From positions 2,000,158 through 2,064,157 of the forward strand of contig NZ_LT827015.1 of NCBI RefSeq assembly GCF_900169075.1: DNA of 64,000 nt, written 5' to 3'. The stretch is from Chryseobacterium phocaeense (GTDB taxonomy: Bacteria > Bacteroidota > Bacteroidia > Flavobacteriales > Weeksellaceae). Position numbers and translations under genes: made by a program. Below are positions 41,044 through 51,489 of this stretch, piece after piece. The notes below the pieces were generated by a model, which had not been told where the DNA came from, did not search any database, and saw only the letters and a list, made by a program, of their open reading frames with translations. Each line of letters begins with the position of its first letter. Position 1 is the stretch's first letter.

Positions 41044-41721
41044 TTATTTTTTAGCTTTTACATCTACTGCAATTTCGATGTCTTTGCTGATCATCCATTC
41101 CGCAGGATCTGCTTCTGAAGTACCGAATTTAATCCCCCAGTCTGCTCTGTTCACTGTAAATTTAGCCTGAACAGACGCTGAACCTTCAGCAACATCTACT
41201 TTAGCAGGGAAAGTAACGTTCATTGTCTTTCCTGATAATGTAAGGTTTCCGCTTACGGTTTTATTCGCTCCGGCTACCGCATCTGCAGGAGCTTCTTTAA
41301 GATCTGCTACGCTTGTAATTTTGAAATCTGATGTAGGGTTTTTAGCCGTATCAAAGAAATCAGGATTTTTTAAGTGTGCTTCAAGATCTGCAGGTTTTTT
41401 ATCTTTTTCTGTTACAGAAGCAGGATCTACTTTGATAGAGTTCATGTCAATTACAAAGTTTCCGGCAGTAAGCTGACCTCCTTCAATGCTAAGATCACCT
41501 GATTTCACGTTAAGTGTTCCCCAACGTGGAGCCATACCTCCTTTGTGGAAAGCTTTCCAGTTTACTACAGAAGTAGCAGCGTCTACTGTTAATACTTCTC
41601 CTTTGCTTTCTGCTACGGTCTGCTCAGTAGTGGCAGCTGTAGTTTCTGCTGATTTTTCTTTATTACATGATGCTGCAAGCAACCCAATTCCTACTAATGC
41701 GATTACACTAAGTTTTTTCAT
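41044..41721 (-). CDS. YceI-family lipoprotein
   Basis: A 225-residue lipoprotein: MKKLSVIALVGIGLLAASC (lipobox LAASC, Cys19), a Glu/Thr/Ala-rich linker and a YceI lipocalin-like barrel with VNWKAFHKGG, NFVIDMNSIKV, DLEAHLKNPDFFD, NPTSDFKITS and FTVNRADWGIKFG. YceI proteins bind isoprenoid-like lipids. The start at 41721 is chosen over an upstream Met because it gives a normal lipoprotein signal. A TATTTTTG -7 element lies about 50 bp upstream and a terminator downstream. Confidence 0.93.
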   Translation of the reverse strand: MKKLSVIALVGIGLLAASCNKEKSAETTAATTEQTVAESKGEVLTVDAATSVVNWKAFHKGGMAPRWGTLNVKSGDLSIEGGQLTAGNFVIDMNSIKVDPASVTEKDKKPADLEAHLKNPDFFDTAKNPTSDFKITSVADLKEAPADAVAGANKTVSGNLTLSGKTMNVTFPAKVDVAEGSASVQAKFTVNRADWGIKFGTSEADPAEWMISKDIEIAVDVKAKK

Positions 41722-41770
41722 ATTGTTTGTTTGTTTAGAAAATTGTTTTAAAATATTCATTTTAAGATTC

Positions 41771-41778
41771 CAAAAATA
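41771..41778 (-). promoter_or_regulatory. -7 promoter element of the YceI gene
   Basis: Minus-strand TATTTTTG, perfect TAnnTTTG match, 50 bp upstream of the start. Confidence 0.5.
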
Positions 41779-41915
41779 GAAAAACCATATTAATTATCAT
41801 CTTAACATACATCAAGAAATAAAAAAAATCTGGTTTTACTGCTTACTATTAATCTATGAACGTGAAATAAGGTTTTAAATTTCATTTCAAAATTGACTAA
41901 CTTTAGCCTAAGTAA

Positions 41916-42650
<735 letters not shown>

Positions 42651-42689
42651 ATCCGATTCATTGATTTCATTAATTAAGAATACACATTT

Positions 42690-42712
42690 AAGGCGGGGCG
42701 ACTCGCCTTTTC
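42690..42712 (+). terminator. Hairpin after the O-methyltransferase gene
   Basis: AAGGCG pairs with CGCCTT around an 8-nt loop, followed by TTC. Confidence 0.55.
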
Positions 42713-42752
42713 TCATTCCAAAACATTATTTTAGCTTCCCGAAAACAAAGTA

Positions 42753-44876
42753 ATGACGACCGTAACATTTATACAGCAGCAGCTCAATATTTCCGAGAAG
42801 AGCATCAACAATACTTTACAACTGTTAGCAGAAGACTGCACCATTCCCTTTATTTCACGATACAGAAAGGATAAGACCGGAAATCTGGATGAAGTGCAGA
42901 TTGAGCAGATTTCAAAGATCAGCAAGCAGTTTGAAGACATCGTAAAGAGAAAGGAAGCGATTTTAAAAGCAATTGAAGAACAGAATGCCCTGGCGCCTGA
43001 ATTAAAACAAAGAATTGAAGAAAGTTTTGATATTCCTGAGCTTGAAGATTTATATCTGCCCTTCAAAAAACGCAGAAAAACAAAAGCTGATGCCGCTAAG
43101 GAAAAAGGACTGGAACCATTAGCTAAAATTATTATGAGCCAGAAAAGCAGTGATTTGCAGTTCCTGGCTTCCAAATATCTGAACGCTGAAGTTCCCAATG
43201 AGGAAGAAGCGCTTCAGGGAGCCAGAGATATCATGGCAGAATGGATTAATGAAAATATGTATGTCCGCAAAAACCTGCGCCGACTTTTCCAACGTAAAGC
43301 CATGATCACTTCAAAGGCTGTAAAGGCCAAAAAAGATGAAGAAGAAGCCCAAAAGTTCTCACAGTACTTTGAATGGGAAGAAAATCTTACGCGAACTCCT
43401 TCTCACAGGCTTCTGGCTATGCTCAGAGCTGAATCGGAGGGTTTTGTAAAACTAAATATCGGAATTGATAAGGAAGAAGCAATAGACTTTATAGAAAAAG
43501 CGGTGATTAAATCCGATAATGAAAGTTCGGATCAAATTGCTGTAGCGATAAAAGACAGCTATAAAAGACTTCTGGAGCCAGCCATTTCGAATGAAGCTTT
43601 GCAGGAAGCCAAAGAAAAAGCGGATAAAAAAGCCATTGAGATCTTCTCTGAAAACCTCAGCCAGTTACTTCTTGCCCCGCCGTTGGGTGAAAAAAGAATC
43701 CTGGCGATAGATCCCGGATATAAAAGCGGTTGTAAAGTGGTCTGCATTGATGAAAAAGGTGATCTTCTCCACAATGAAACCCTTTATCCCCATGCTCCGC
43801 AGAATGAAAGCGGAATGGCCATGAAAAAGATCCGGTCTATGGTGAATGCTTACAATATTGAAGCGATTTCTATCGGAAACGGAACGGCAAGCCGTGAAAC
43901 TGAGTTCTTTATTAAAAAAATTGCTTTCGATAAGCCTTTGCAGGTTTTTGTGGTTTCGGAAGCCGGCGCATCGGTGTATTCGGCCAGCAAAATTGCAAGG
44001 GATGAATTTCCGTCCTATGATGTGACGGTACGTGGCGCTGTTTCTATCGGGAGAAGACTGGCAGATCCGCTTGCGGAACTGGTAAAAATTGACGCCAAAT
44101 CTATCGGTGTAGGGCAATATCAGCACGATGTAGATCAGACCCAGCTGAAAAGTGAGCTTGATACTACCGTGATGAAATGTGTGAATTCTGTAGGAATCAA
44201 TTTAAATACAGCCAGCAAATCCCTCCTGAGCTATGTTTCGGGAATCGGTGAAAAAATGGCAGAAAATATTGTGAATTATAGAACTGAAAACGGTCCTTTC
44301 GAAGACAGAAAACAGTTGAAAAAAGTTCCGAGGCTTGGAGAAAAGGCTTATCAGCAGGCTGCAGCGTTCGTTAGGATCACCAATGCTCAAAATCCTCTGG
44401 ATAATTCTGCGGTTCATCCTGAAGCTTACGGAATTGTAGAGAAAATGGCTAAAGATTTAGGCATTAAAACCCATGAGTTGATCGCCAATAAGGAGAAAAT
44501 TGCATTGATCCAGCCTGAAAAATACACTACGGAAGAGATTGGAATCCTGGGAATCAAGGATATTGTAAAAGAACTGGAAAAACCGGGACTGGATCCGAGA
44601 AAAGCAGCCAAAATTTTTGAATTTGATCCGAATGTAAAAAAAATCACAGACTTAAAAGTCGGAATGATTTTGCCCGGAATTGTCAATAATATTACTGCCT
44701 TCGGATGTTTTGTGGATCTTGGGATTAAGGAAAGCGGGCTGGTTCATATTTCTCAGCTGAAAGACGGGTTTGTTTCCGATGTCAATGAAGTGGTAAAACT
44801 CCATCAGCATGTCCGTGTAAAAGTGACAGATGTGGATGAAACCAGAAAAAGAGTGCAGCTAAGCATGATCCTGTAA
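42753..44876 (+). CDS. tex: Tex-family RNA-binding transcription accessory protein
   Basis: A 707-residue cytoplasmic protein with the Tex domain order: N-terminal helical region (SRYRKDKTGNLDEVQ), a YqgF-like domain with LAIDPGYKSGCKVVCID near 316-332, helix-hairpin-helix motifs (LLSYVSGIGEKMAENIVNY and KVPRLGEKAY), and a C-terminal S1 RNA-binding domain (GIVNNITAFGCFVDLG, ESGLVHISQL). Tex binds nucleic acid and affects transcription and stress responses. Length fits. The HAD gene follows after 54 bp. Confidence 0.95.
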   Translation: MTTVTFIQQQLNISEKSINNTLQLLAEDCTIPFISRYRKDKTGNLDEVQIEQISKISKQFEDIVKRKEAILKAIEEQNALAPELKQRIEESFDIPELEDLYLPFKKRRKTKADAAKEKGLEPLAKIIMSQKSSDLQFLASKYLNAEVPNEEEALQGARDIMAEWINENMYVRKNLRRLFQRKAMITSKAVKAKKDEEEAQKFSQYFEWEENLTRTPSHRLLAMLRAESEGFVKLNIGIDKEEAIDFIEKAVIKSDNESSDQIAVAIKDSYKRLLEPAISNEALQEAKEKADKKAIEIFSENLSQLLLAPPLGEKRILAIDPGYKSGCKVVCIDEKGDLLHNETLYPHAPQNESGMAMKKIRSMVNAYNIEAISIGNGTASRETEFFIKKIAFDKPLQVFVVSEAGASVYSASKIARDEFPSYDVTVRGAVSIGRRLADPLAELVKIDAKSIGVGQYQHDVDQTQLKSELDTTVMKCVNSVGINLNTASKSLLSYVSGIGEKMAENIVNYRTENGPFEDRKQLKKVPRLGEKAYQQAAAFVRITNAQNPLDNSAVHPEAYGIVEKMAKDLGIKTHELIANKEKIALIQPEKYTTEEIGILGIKDIVKELEKPGLDPRKAAKIFEFDPNVKKITDLKVGMILPGIVNNITAFGCFVDLGIKESGLVHISQLKDGFVSDVNEVVKLHQHVRVKVTDVDETRKRVQLSMIL

Positions 44877-44888
44877 ACACAACTTTGA

Positions 44889-45569
<681 letters not shown>

Positions 45570-45591
45570 GGAATTAATTGACTTTAATATA

Positions 45592-45628
45592 GATGAGGCT
45601 GTCTCAAAAGTGAGACAGCCTCATCAGT
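45592..45628. terminator. Bidirectional terminator between HAD and beta-helix genes
   Basis: GATGAGGCTGTCTCA and TGAGACAGCCTCATC form a 15-bp perfect stem with loop AAAG. Confidence 0.85.
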
Positions 45629-45663
45629 TTTAATCATTAAAAATAAAACTTATTAGCCTTTTA

Positions 45664-47259
45664 CTATTCCTGACCCGGACTTGATAATAAATTTTTGTAA
45701 TTGTTATTAAGTAGCCTTAAAGCTATATCACTGTTAAATCTATATGGAGTAACAGCATTCAGGACTGTATTTCCTACAATTTCATAAGTCTCCTGAAAAG
45801 TCTTTTTCACCGGATTTCCTTCCGTAGGTGTTATAAATTCAACAAAAATTCCGTATTCCATAGTATTACCACTCCCTATCATCTTATTGTTTCTTAAAGT
45901 AATTTCTTTATTTAGCGTTCCACGTATAGTAATCCCTGTTAACAGATCTGTGAGACCTGAGTTTCTCATTGCCGGGTTTTCAATGGTGTTGAAACTAGCT
46001 GATAATAAATAATTATGGGCTTCAATCATAATCCCGTTCTCCTGTGTTGTTCTGATATTATTATGGCTGACTTCTACCCCTTTTGTATCTGAGATATAAA
46101 TTCCTGTGGCAGCAGTATTATTAACCACATTATTGGAAATAACTCCAAGATCTACGTACCTGATATTAATTCCGTGCTGACCAGCATTTCTGATCACATT
46201 TCCGGAAACAACCACATTTTTTGCATAAAGCTGGGGAACCGCCGGCGATGTTGTATTATTAATTAAAATCCCATCGCCTCCATCACCTGTATTTTCAATA
46301 ATATTACTGGAAATCACAATATTATTACTAACATAATGATCATCAGTATCCTCTGAAGACTCATAATTTTGAAGTTTGATCCCTGCTTTCAACGTATTCC
46401 GTACTCTGTTTCCAATCACCGTAAGATTTGAAATACCGGAATCAAGGTACATTCCATGCTCAAGAATTGTATTTTCAACGTCGTTATCTGAAACACTCAC
46501 AACATCAGAATTTTCGGCGATATAAATACCCTGTGATGAATTTTCAAAATAGTTTTTCAAAATAGTGATGTTTTTTCCGGCTACTACAATACCAGCATTA
46601 TCTTTTTTGTAATTGATATTTGCCCAGGCATGAGTAAATAATCCATTTTTAACCCTGTTGAATCTGAAAATAAAATGCTCTACACCTCCCCATCCTGATA
46701 CGGCGGAATAAGTGAAATCTTTAAACATATTCTTCTCGATAATAATATTTTTAGACCGGTGAGCCATAACACCTACATTTCTGGAACTGGCACCGCCTTC
46801 ATACTCATCTCCTTCTCCTTCTAAACTGAACCCTTTAATAGAAATATTTTCTTTACCCTCACAGTTAAAAATTTCCTTGCTTTTTGATTTCTGCTTTATA
46901 CTACAGTTATTGGATAGGATTTTTTGGTTGCACTGTAGATATAAGGTTCCCTCAATCTCAATAGACATTTCATCAAAAAATGTATCATATCCCATCGCTA
47001 GGGCCTGATTAATACGCTGGGTAACGGTAGGTGCTAAAATTCCGGTTTCCCTGATATTCCACCACAATATATTGACATACCCTGACCATTGTCTTTCGTA
47101 AAAATCATTATCTTTTTTCCGGTAGATCACACCATCTTCAACAGCGGTTCCCACTTTTTTATATGTAACAGCCTGATGAGTGTAGTTATCTACCAGCTGT
47201 ACAATGTCGTCATTCGGATAGCTGTTACCCGGTGTAAAAAATGCATTTGCGTAAATCAT
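45664..47259 (-). CDS. Right-handed parallel beta-helix repeat protein without signal peptide
   Basis: A 531-residue protein. Residues about 125-450 form many short repeats of the pectate-lyase/NosD type (for example NIIIEKNMFKDFTYSAVSG, NITILKNYFENSSQGIYI, VVVSGNVIRNAGQHGI, GVEVSHNNIRTTQENGI), which fold as a right-handed beta-helix. The N-terminus MIYANAFFTPGNSYPNDDIVQ has no Sec signal, lipobox or T9SS C-terminal domain. Such proteins are usually secreted carbohydrate-active or surface proteins; the lack of any export signal is unusual and hints at an intracellular, phage-tail-like or non-classical export role. No neighbours of related function. Confidence 0.8.
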   Translation of the reverse strand: MIYANAFFTPGNSYPNDDIVQLVDNYTHQAVTYKKVGTAVEDGVIYRKKDNDFYERQWSGYVNILWWNIRETGILAPTVTQRINQALAMGYDTFFDEMSIEIEGTLYLQCNQKILSNNCSIKQKSKSKEIFNCEGKENISIKGFSLEGEGDEYEGGASSRNVGVMAHRSKNIIIEKNMFKDFTYSAVSGWGGVEHFIFRFNRVKNGLFTHAWANINYKKDNAGIVVAGKNITILKNYFENSSQGIYIAENSDVVSVSDNDVENTILEHGMYLDSGISNLTVIGNRVRNTLKAGIKLQNYESSEDTDDHYVSNNIVISSNIIENTGDGGDGILINNTTSPAVPQLYAKNVVVSGNVIRNAGQHGINIRYVDLGVISNNVVNNTAATGIYISDTKGVEVSHNNIRTTQENGIMIEAHNYLLSASFNTIENPAMRNSGLTDLLTGITIRGTLNKEITLRNNKMIGSGNTMEYGIFVEFITPTEGNPVKKTFQETYEIVGNTVLNAVTPYRFNSDIALRLLNNNYKNLLSSPGQE

Positions 47260-47378
47260 AAAATTTTGTTTTTTTGGGTTAATTTTGGTTAATAACAGAA
47301 TTCCTCATAAACTCTATTAAAGCAAAAGTAAACGCCGGAAGCGACAGAACCTGACGTGTTTTATTGAACTATTATTTT

Positions 47379-47386
47379 TATTTTTG
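47379..47386 (+). promoter_or_regulatory. -7 promoter element of the RDD gene
   Basis: TATTTTTG, a perfect -7 box, ends 5 bp before the TTG codon at 47392, so the transcript would begin at or after that codon. This favours a downstream start (GTG at 47422) or a leaderless message. Confidence 0.45.
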
Positions 47387-47391
47387 AATAA

Positions 47392-47988
47392 TTGGAAAAA
47401 ATACAAATCAAAAAAACATCCGTGAGAATATCCGAACTTAAGGAGAGAAGAATCATTCGCAGACCAACCCGCCAATTTGATGAATACGGGTACAGGATTT
47501 ATAATTCCTATGAATATGATTTCCCCTATGATACTACTTATAAAGGCAGCGAAAGAGAAAGGCTTTTCGCTAAATTGATTGATATAATACCCTTCTTCCT
47601 TATTTTCTTTTTTCTGTTTAAAGAAATAGTGATCCTCTGTTTTCTTTATTCTATTCCCTGTGTTATTATTTCAGGGACTGTAAGCGAATTGTACCGTGGA
47701 ACCACTTTAGGAAAAACTGTTTTTAAAATAAGGGTAATTGATGATTTTGGAAATTATCCCGGTCTGTTATTATCTTTAAAACGAAACTTTCTATGTCTTG
47801 CGAATTTCCATCCAATATTTTCAGATTATATCCCGCCGGTAAACCATACATGGGAAAAAGAATCTACTCAGATGAATTTCAGTATGAACCTGAACAATAA
47901 AATCTGTAAAACCTACATCGTTAAGGAAAATAAAATTCAGGAAATAAGAAACCTTCTTTACCCGTCAAAAACAAAAGCTGCACAATAA
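47392..47988 (+). CDS. RDD-family membrane protein
   Basis: A protein of up to 198 residues with two to three hydrophobic helices (about 62-85 and 88-105). The RDD signature is visible: ERLFAKLIDIIPFFLIFFF with the Lys/Asp pair, then RGTTLGKTVFKIRVIDDFGNYPG and SLKRNFLCLANF. Function is unknown; some RDD proteins act in ion or osmotic tolerance. The given start is TTG; an in-frame GTG at 47422 is equally possible given the -7 box at 47379-47386. The C-terminal about 50 residues are polar. Confidence 0.75.
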   Translation: MEKIQIKKTSVRISELKERRIIRRPTRQFDEYGYRIYNSYEYDFPYDTTYKGSERERLFAKLIDIIPFFLIFFFLFKEIVILCFLYSIPCVIISGTVSELYRGTTLGKTVFKIRVIDDFGNYPGLLLSLKRNFLCLANFHPIFSDYIPPVNHTWEKESTQMNFSMNLNNKICKTYIVKENKIQEIRNLLYPSKTKAAQ

Positions 47989-48002
47989 TTTGTGCAGCTT
48001 TG
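47973..48002. terminator. Terminator between RDD and M28 peptidase genes
   Basis: AAAGCTGCACAA and TTGTGCAGCTTT pair; on the minus strand it is followed by TGTTTTTG, so it mainly serves the M28 gene. It overlaps the end of the RDD gene. Confidence 0.75.
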
Positions 48003-48033
48003 ACCTCATATCTGAAGTCTAACAACTGATATT

Positions 48034-49605
48034 TTATTTATATTCTTTGGAATCTCTTCTCGGTTCCTTAGCTTCCGGCCATTTTACCGTTTCGCCTTTG
48101 TCATCCTGAGGCATTACCCTTTTTGTTCTGCTGGTAAATTCAGGGTCTTCCGATGCCATATAGGCTAACGCAGCCGTTAGAACCACATTATTCTTTACTT
48201 CATCAAAAACGATTTTATCATACGTATCTTTTGTGGTATGCCATGTATAGCCAAAATAGCCCCAGTTCAGGGACCCTAAAGAAAACCCCGGAACTCCTGC
48301 CGCTACAAATGAGGCATGATCCGAACCGCCGCCGCCCGGCATTCCAGGAAAATCTGTTTTGATGTGGTCTCTCACTGTTTTCGGAACACCGTTCAGCCAT
48401 TTCCCGATATAGCTGTACGAGTCTGCAAATCCCTGTCCACTGATATTGACTACCCGTCCGGTCCCGTTATCCTGATTGAATACAGCCTGGGTTCCTTTCA
48501 TAATCTGTGGATTATCGGCTACAAAACCTCTTGAACCGTTCAGTCCCTGTTCTTCGCTTCCCCAAAGCCCGATCACAATGGTTCTTTTATTATTCGGATA
48601 ATATTTTTTAAGGATTCTCATCGCTTCAAGCATAGTAAGAGTTCCCGTTCCGTTGTCCGTAGCACCCTGTGCACCATCCCATGAATCCAGGTGAGCAGAA
48701 AGAATAACATATTCCTCAGGTTTTTCTTTTCCTTTAATCATTCCGATTGTGTTAAAACTCTTCGCATCAGGAAGAATTTTAGACTGTGCTTCCAGCCTGA
48801 TCTTCGGTTTTGTTCCTTTTTCAGCCATTCGGTAAAGCATGCCGTAATCTTCTATATCAATGTCTATCATTGGGATCTTTGAAGTTTTCGCTCCGAAAAT
48901 CCTGTTCGCACCCATGATTCCGGTCCAGTTGGAAATGGCAATTCCAGCTGCTCCTGCTTTTTCTAAAGCTTCCGGAAGGGTATTGTTATCATAGCCGATG
49001 TTCTTCACATAATCGCGGAAGTCTTTTCCGGCCTGCTCTTTTTCTGCTTTCAGCTTTTCATACAGCTCTGTGGTTGCAAATTCTTTGATCTGTTCATCAG
49101 AACGCCCGATTTTCTGATATTGCGCCATCAGCACAATTTTTCCTTTCGCGGCTGGAAGCCATGCATCAAACTCAGCTTTCGAAGAAACTTTCGGCAGTAC
49201 AATTACTTCAGCTTCTATTGCCTTTTTCGTCGCCGGACTCCATGCAAGCTGGGTTGCAGCCAATGATTTCACACGCGGATACACCATATCTACATGGGTA
49301 ATTCCGCGCTGCCAGCCCTTCCATGTTCCGAATTGCTGAAGATTGGATTCTACTCCCCATGAACGAAGTTTCTCTGCAGACCATTCGTTGGCAGCCAGCA
49401 TTTCAGGGGTTCCTACAAGACGCGGCCCGATCCTGTCCAGAAGCTCATACGCCATATTTTCCAGCTGGGAATTGTTATTGATTTCATCTACAAAACTTTT
49501 TACAATCGGATCCAGCTTTTCTTTGGGATCCACCTTTACCTGTGCCCATGAAAACTGAGCGGCCAGCACCACGGCGGGCACAACAAAAAAATTATTTATC
49601 TTCAT
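48034..49605 (-). CDS. M28-family zinc metallopeptidase, secreted
   Basis: A 523-residue exported peptidase. Signal peptide 1-21 (MKINNFFVVPAVVLAAQFSW, cleavage before QVK), a protease-associated insertion (about 125-250) and an M28 domain with metal ligands His305 and Asp307 of SAHLDSWDG, Asp317, catalytic Glu351/352 of GSEEQG, and His456 of WHTTKDT. Likely an aminopeptidase or carboxypeptidase in the periplasm. The start at 49605 is chosen because further upstream the frame runs into a GGCAAAA repeat that gives an artificial Phe/Pro-rich extension. Confidence 0.92.
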   Translation of the reverse strand: MKINNFFVVPAVVLAAQFSWAQVKVDPKEKLDPIVKSFVDEINNNSQLENMAYELLDRIGPRLVGTPEMLAANEWSAEKLRSWGVESNLQQFGTWKGWQRGITHVDMVYPRVKSLAATQLAWSPATKKAIEAEVIVLPKVSSKAEFDAWLPAAKGKIVLMAQYQKIGRSDEQIKEFATTELYEKLKAEKEQAGKDFRDYVKNIGYDNNTLPEALEKAGAAGIAISNWTGIMGANRIFGAKTSKIPMIDIDIEDYGMLYRMAEKGTKPKIRLEAQSKILPDAKSFNTIGMIKGKEKPEEYVILSAHLDSWDGAQGATDNGTGTLTMLEAMRILKKYYPNNKRTIVIGLWGSEEQGLNGSRGFVADNPQIMKGTQAVFNQDNGTGRVVNISGQGFADSYSYIGKWLNGVPKTVRDHIKTDFPGMPGGGGSDHASFVAAGVPGFSLGSLNWGYFGYTWHTTKDTYDKIVFDEVKNNVVLTAALAYMASEDPEFTSRTKRVMPQDDKGETVKWPEAKEPRRDSKEYK

Positions 49606-49629
49606 AACATATATTGAATGCTTAAAGAT

Positions 49630-49690
49630 AGGGCAAAAAGGCGGAAAAGCGAACAGGCAAAAAGGGTAAAATGGCGAAAAAGCAAATGGG
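49630..49690. repeat. GGCAAAA-type purine repeat
   Basis: About 60 bp of degenerate units GGGCAAAAAG, GGCGGAAAAG, GGCAAAAAG, GGCGAAAA between two minus-strand genes; same family as 28846-28915. Confidence 0.6.
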
Positions 49691-49707
49691 TTAATTTGCA
49701 TTCTCAT

Positions 49708-50856
49708 CTATTTCTCATTAACGAAAGTCTGTTCTTCGGTGGAAAGGAGAATGGTTTCGCTTTTATCTTCTTTGGTCGGAATGTTTTCCCAGATGTTTTT
49801 ACTGAAATCCATTTTCTGGCTGAGACCCTGCGCATCTGATTTTTCAAAGGTATTATAGATGATTTCCCTGCTGAATTTCCTTTCATGTTTTTTTCCAAGA
49901 TATAAAGCTGAATACTTATCGGCCTCAAATCTGGTCAGGGCAGGCAGATACATGCCGTCTTTCCTGTAAAAATCAAAAATAAGGGAAGCATCGCCAAGCT
50001 GATAATCATATCCTATTCCTTCTGCTGTCTCTCTCCTGATTGGCGGATAACCGCTCTGGAGATAATGAATTTCAAAATAAGTGATTACTTTGTCTGTCTT
50101 ATTATACCTGAATTCTCCTTTCATTTCAATACCTACCCCTGATTTGATTTTGAAGGTAATCAGCTGCTCATCTCCTTCTTCAAAGATCATTTTACCGGAA
50201 TACTTTGAATCACCATCCTTTATATGACCAAGGGTACGGTTCAGTTCAAAATTGAAAAAATAATTGCCCATGTATTCATGAGAGAATTCATTATTTCCCG
50301 TTGTAAAGATGGTATCGGATTTTATATTTCTGAGGTATTTTACATTATTCAGCTGCATCTGGAGAATTTCATCATAATTTTTATGACGGCCATCTGAGTA
50401 ATTATAATGATTGCTTTTGCTCCATAATTTTGCCTCAGCAATCACCAGGAAATAAAGCTGGTTATTGTCCGATTTTTTTTCTTTATACACCACATCATAA
50501 AGAGAAGGACCATTATAGTATCTTTTCTGATAATTTTTATGCACATCCTGAAAGAGCTTCTTAATATCTACACTCACAATTTTAACCTCACCCACATTCC
50601 TGTACAAAGGAACCAGCTTAATCACTGAATTAAATACGGAAACATTCTTTTTCTGATAACCGGAAGCTTTAATTTCAAAGCCGGAAGCATCAGAGCTTAC
50701 CGGAGCAAAGCCATCTTCATTAGTATAAACAATCTGATGCTGAAGAATAATACGTGCCTGGGAAACGGGTTTTCCACTTTCAGAATCTACTACTTTTAGT
50801 TTTTGGGCGGAAAAAAATCCAAAAAGGAATAAAGCAAAAAGGCAAAAATATTTCAT
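49708..50856 (-). CDS. Secreted CarboxypepD_reg-like protein of unknown function
   Basis: A 382-residue protein with a Sec signal (MKYFCLFALFLFGFFSAQ) and, right after it, a carboxypeptidase regulatory-like beta-sandwich (KLKVVDSESGKPVSQARIIL, TNEDGFAPV, KASGYQKK), as in TonB-receptor plug extensions and many Flavobacterial secreted proteins. The remainder is beta-rich without a known family. The start at 50856 is chosen because it gives a normal signal peptide. It lies 102 bp upstream of the M28 gene on the same strand and might be co-transcribed. Confidence 0.75.
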   Translation of the reverse strand: MKYFCLFALFLFGFFSAQKLKVVDSESGKPVSQARIILQHQIVYTNEDGFAPVSSDASGFEIKASGYQKKNVSVFNSVIKLVPLYRNVGEVKIVSVDIKKLFQDVHKNYQKRYYNGPSLYDVVYKEKKSDNNQLYFLVIAEAKLWSKSNHYNYSDGRHKNYDEILQMQLNNVKYLRNIKSDTIFTTGNNEFSHEYMGNYFFNFELNRTLGHIKDGDSKYSGKMIFEEGDEQLITFKIKSGVGIEMKGEFRYNKTDKVITYFEIHYLQSGYPPIRRETAEGIGYDYQLGDASLIFDFYRKDGMYLPALTRFEADKYSALYLGKKHERKFSREIIYNTFEKSDAQGLSQKMDFSKNIWENIPTKEDKSETILLSTEEQTFVNEK

Positions 50857-51007
50857 GATATAAGTATAACCGATTAAAAAAACCAAGTATACAAATATAT
50901 AACCGGATCGCTAAAAGAAAGTATGCTGAGAAAATAAATTTGCTGATCTGCTGAGGTCTTTAAAGAATTGATGTGATGATCAGGTTTTTGGGGAAATAAG
51001 GCATAAA

Positions 51008-51033
51008 AAAACCGGCTCTGCGAGCCGGCTTTG
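51008..51033 (-). terminator. Terminator after the histone H1-like gene
   Basis: ACCGGCTC and GAGCCGGCT pair around TGC; on the minus strand followed by TTTTTTTA. Confidence 0.85.
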
Positions 51034-51041
51034 GGAACGAA

Positions 51042-51218
51042 TTATTTTTTAGCTTCTTCTACAGAAACTTTTCTGAATTCTTTGAACAATTTGCTAAGTT
51101 CCAAAGCTGATTTACGAGCTCTTGTACCGGCAGCTTTGTTTCCTTTTTCTGCTTGTTGGTTAGCCTCAGTTGCGAACGCTTCGAATTCAGCGTTGATTTT
51201 TTCAATTAGTTCTTTCAT
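51042..51218 (-). CDS. Histone H1-like DNA-binding protein (small)
   Basis: A 58-residue basic protein on the minus strand. It reads MKELIEKINAEFEAF, then ATEANQQAEKGNKAAGTRAR, KSALELSKLFKEFRK, VSVEEAKK. The alternation of Lys, Ala and Glu and the KAAGTRARKSALEL core are typical of the short histone H1 (Hc1)-like proteins of Flavobacteriia, believed to coat DNA. It lies alone with its own terminator; the opposite strand reading through here is a shadow. Chromatin role is inferred from family only. Confidence 0.85.
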   Translation of the reverse strand: MKELIEKINAEFEAFATEANQQAEKGNKAAGTRARKSALELSKLFKEFRKVSVEEAKK

Positions 51219-51489
51219 TATTTTTAAAATTTAGGCTGCAAATATAGGTTTTATGGTGATTCCAGCCTAACTCCAGCCCAAAAAGTTTAGACTAAAATGT
51301 TATTTTTTTCCGCTTTTCACCCTTTGGATCTTAATTTTTTATGTTTCCGGTAAAAAACAAGCACTTTTCTTAGGTGTAAAGGGACTTTTGAACACTTATT
51401 CTAATATTATTTCATTTGCAGAAAGAAAATATTTATTCTGATTCCAAAATTCTGTTTAAAACAGATTTTCCTGAACCTTAAAACCAATG

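Noticed and set aside
49606..49707. N-terminal extension of the M28 peptidase
   Set aside because: It translates the GGCAAAA repeat into a Phe/Pro-rich string; the internal Met begins a normal signal peptide.
51031..51234. Plus-strand 67-codon frame over the histone H1-like gene
   Set aside because: The minus strand encodes a recognisable histone H1-like protein with its own terminator; the plus-strand frame is its shadow.
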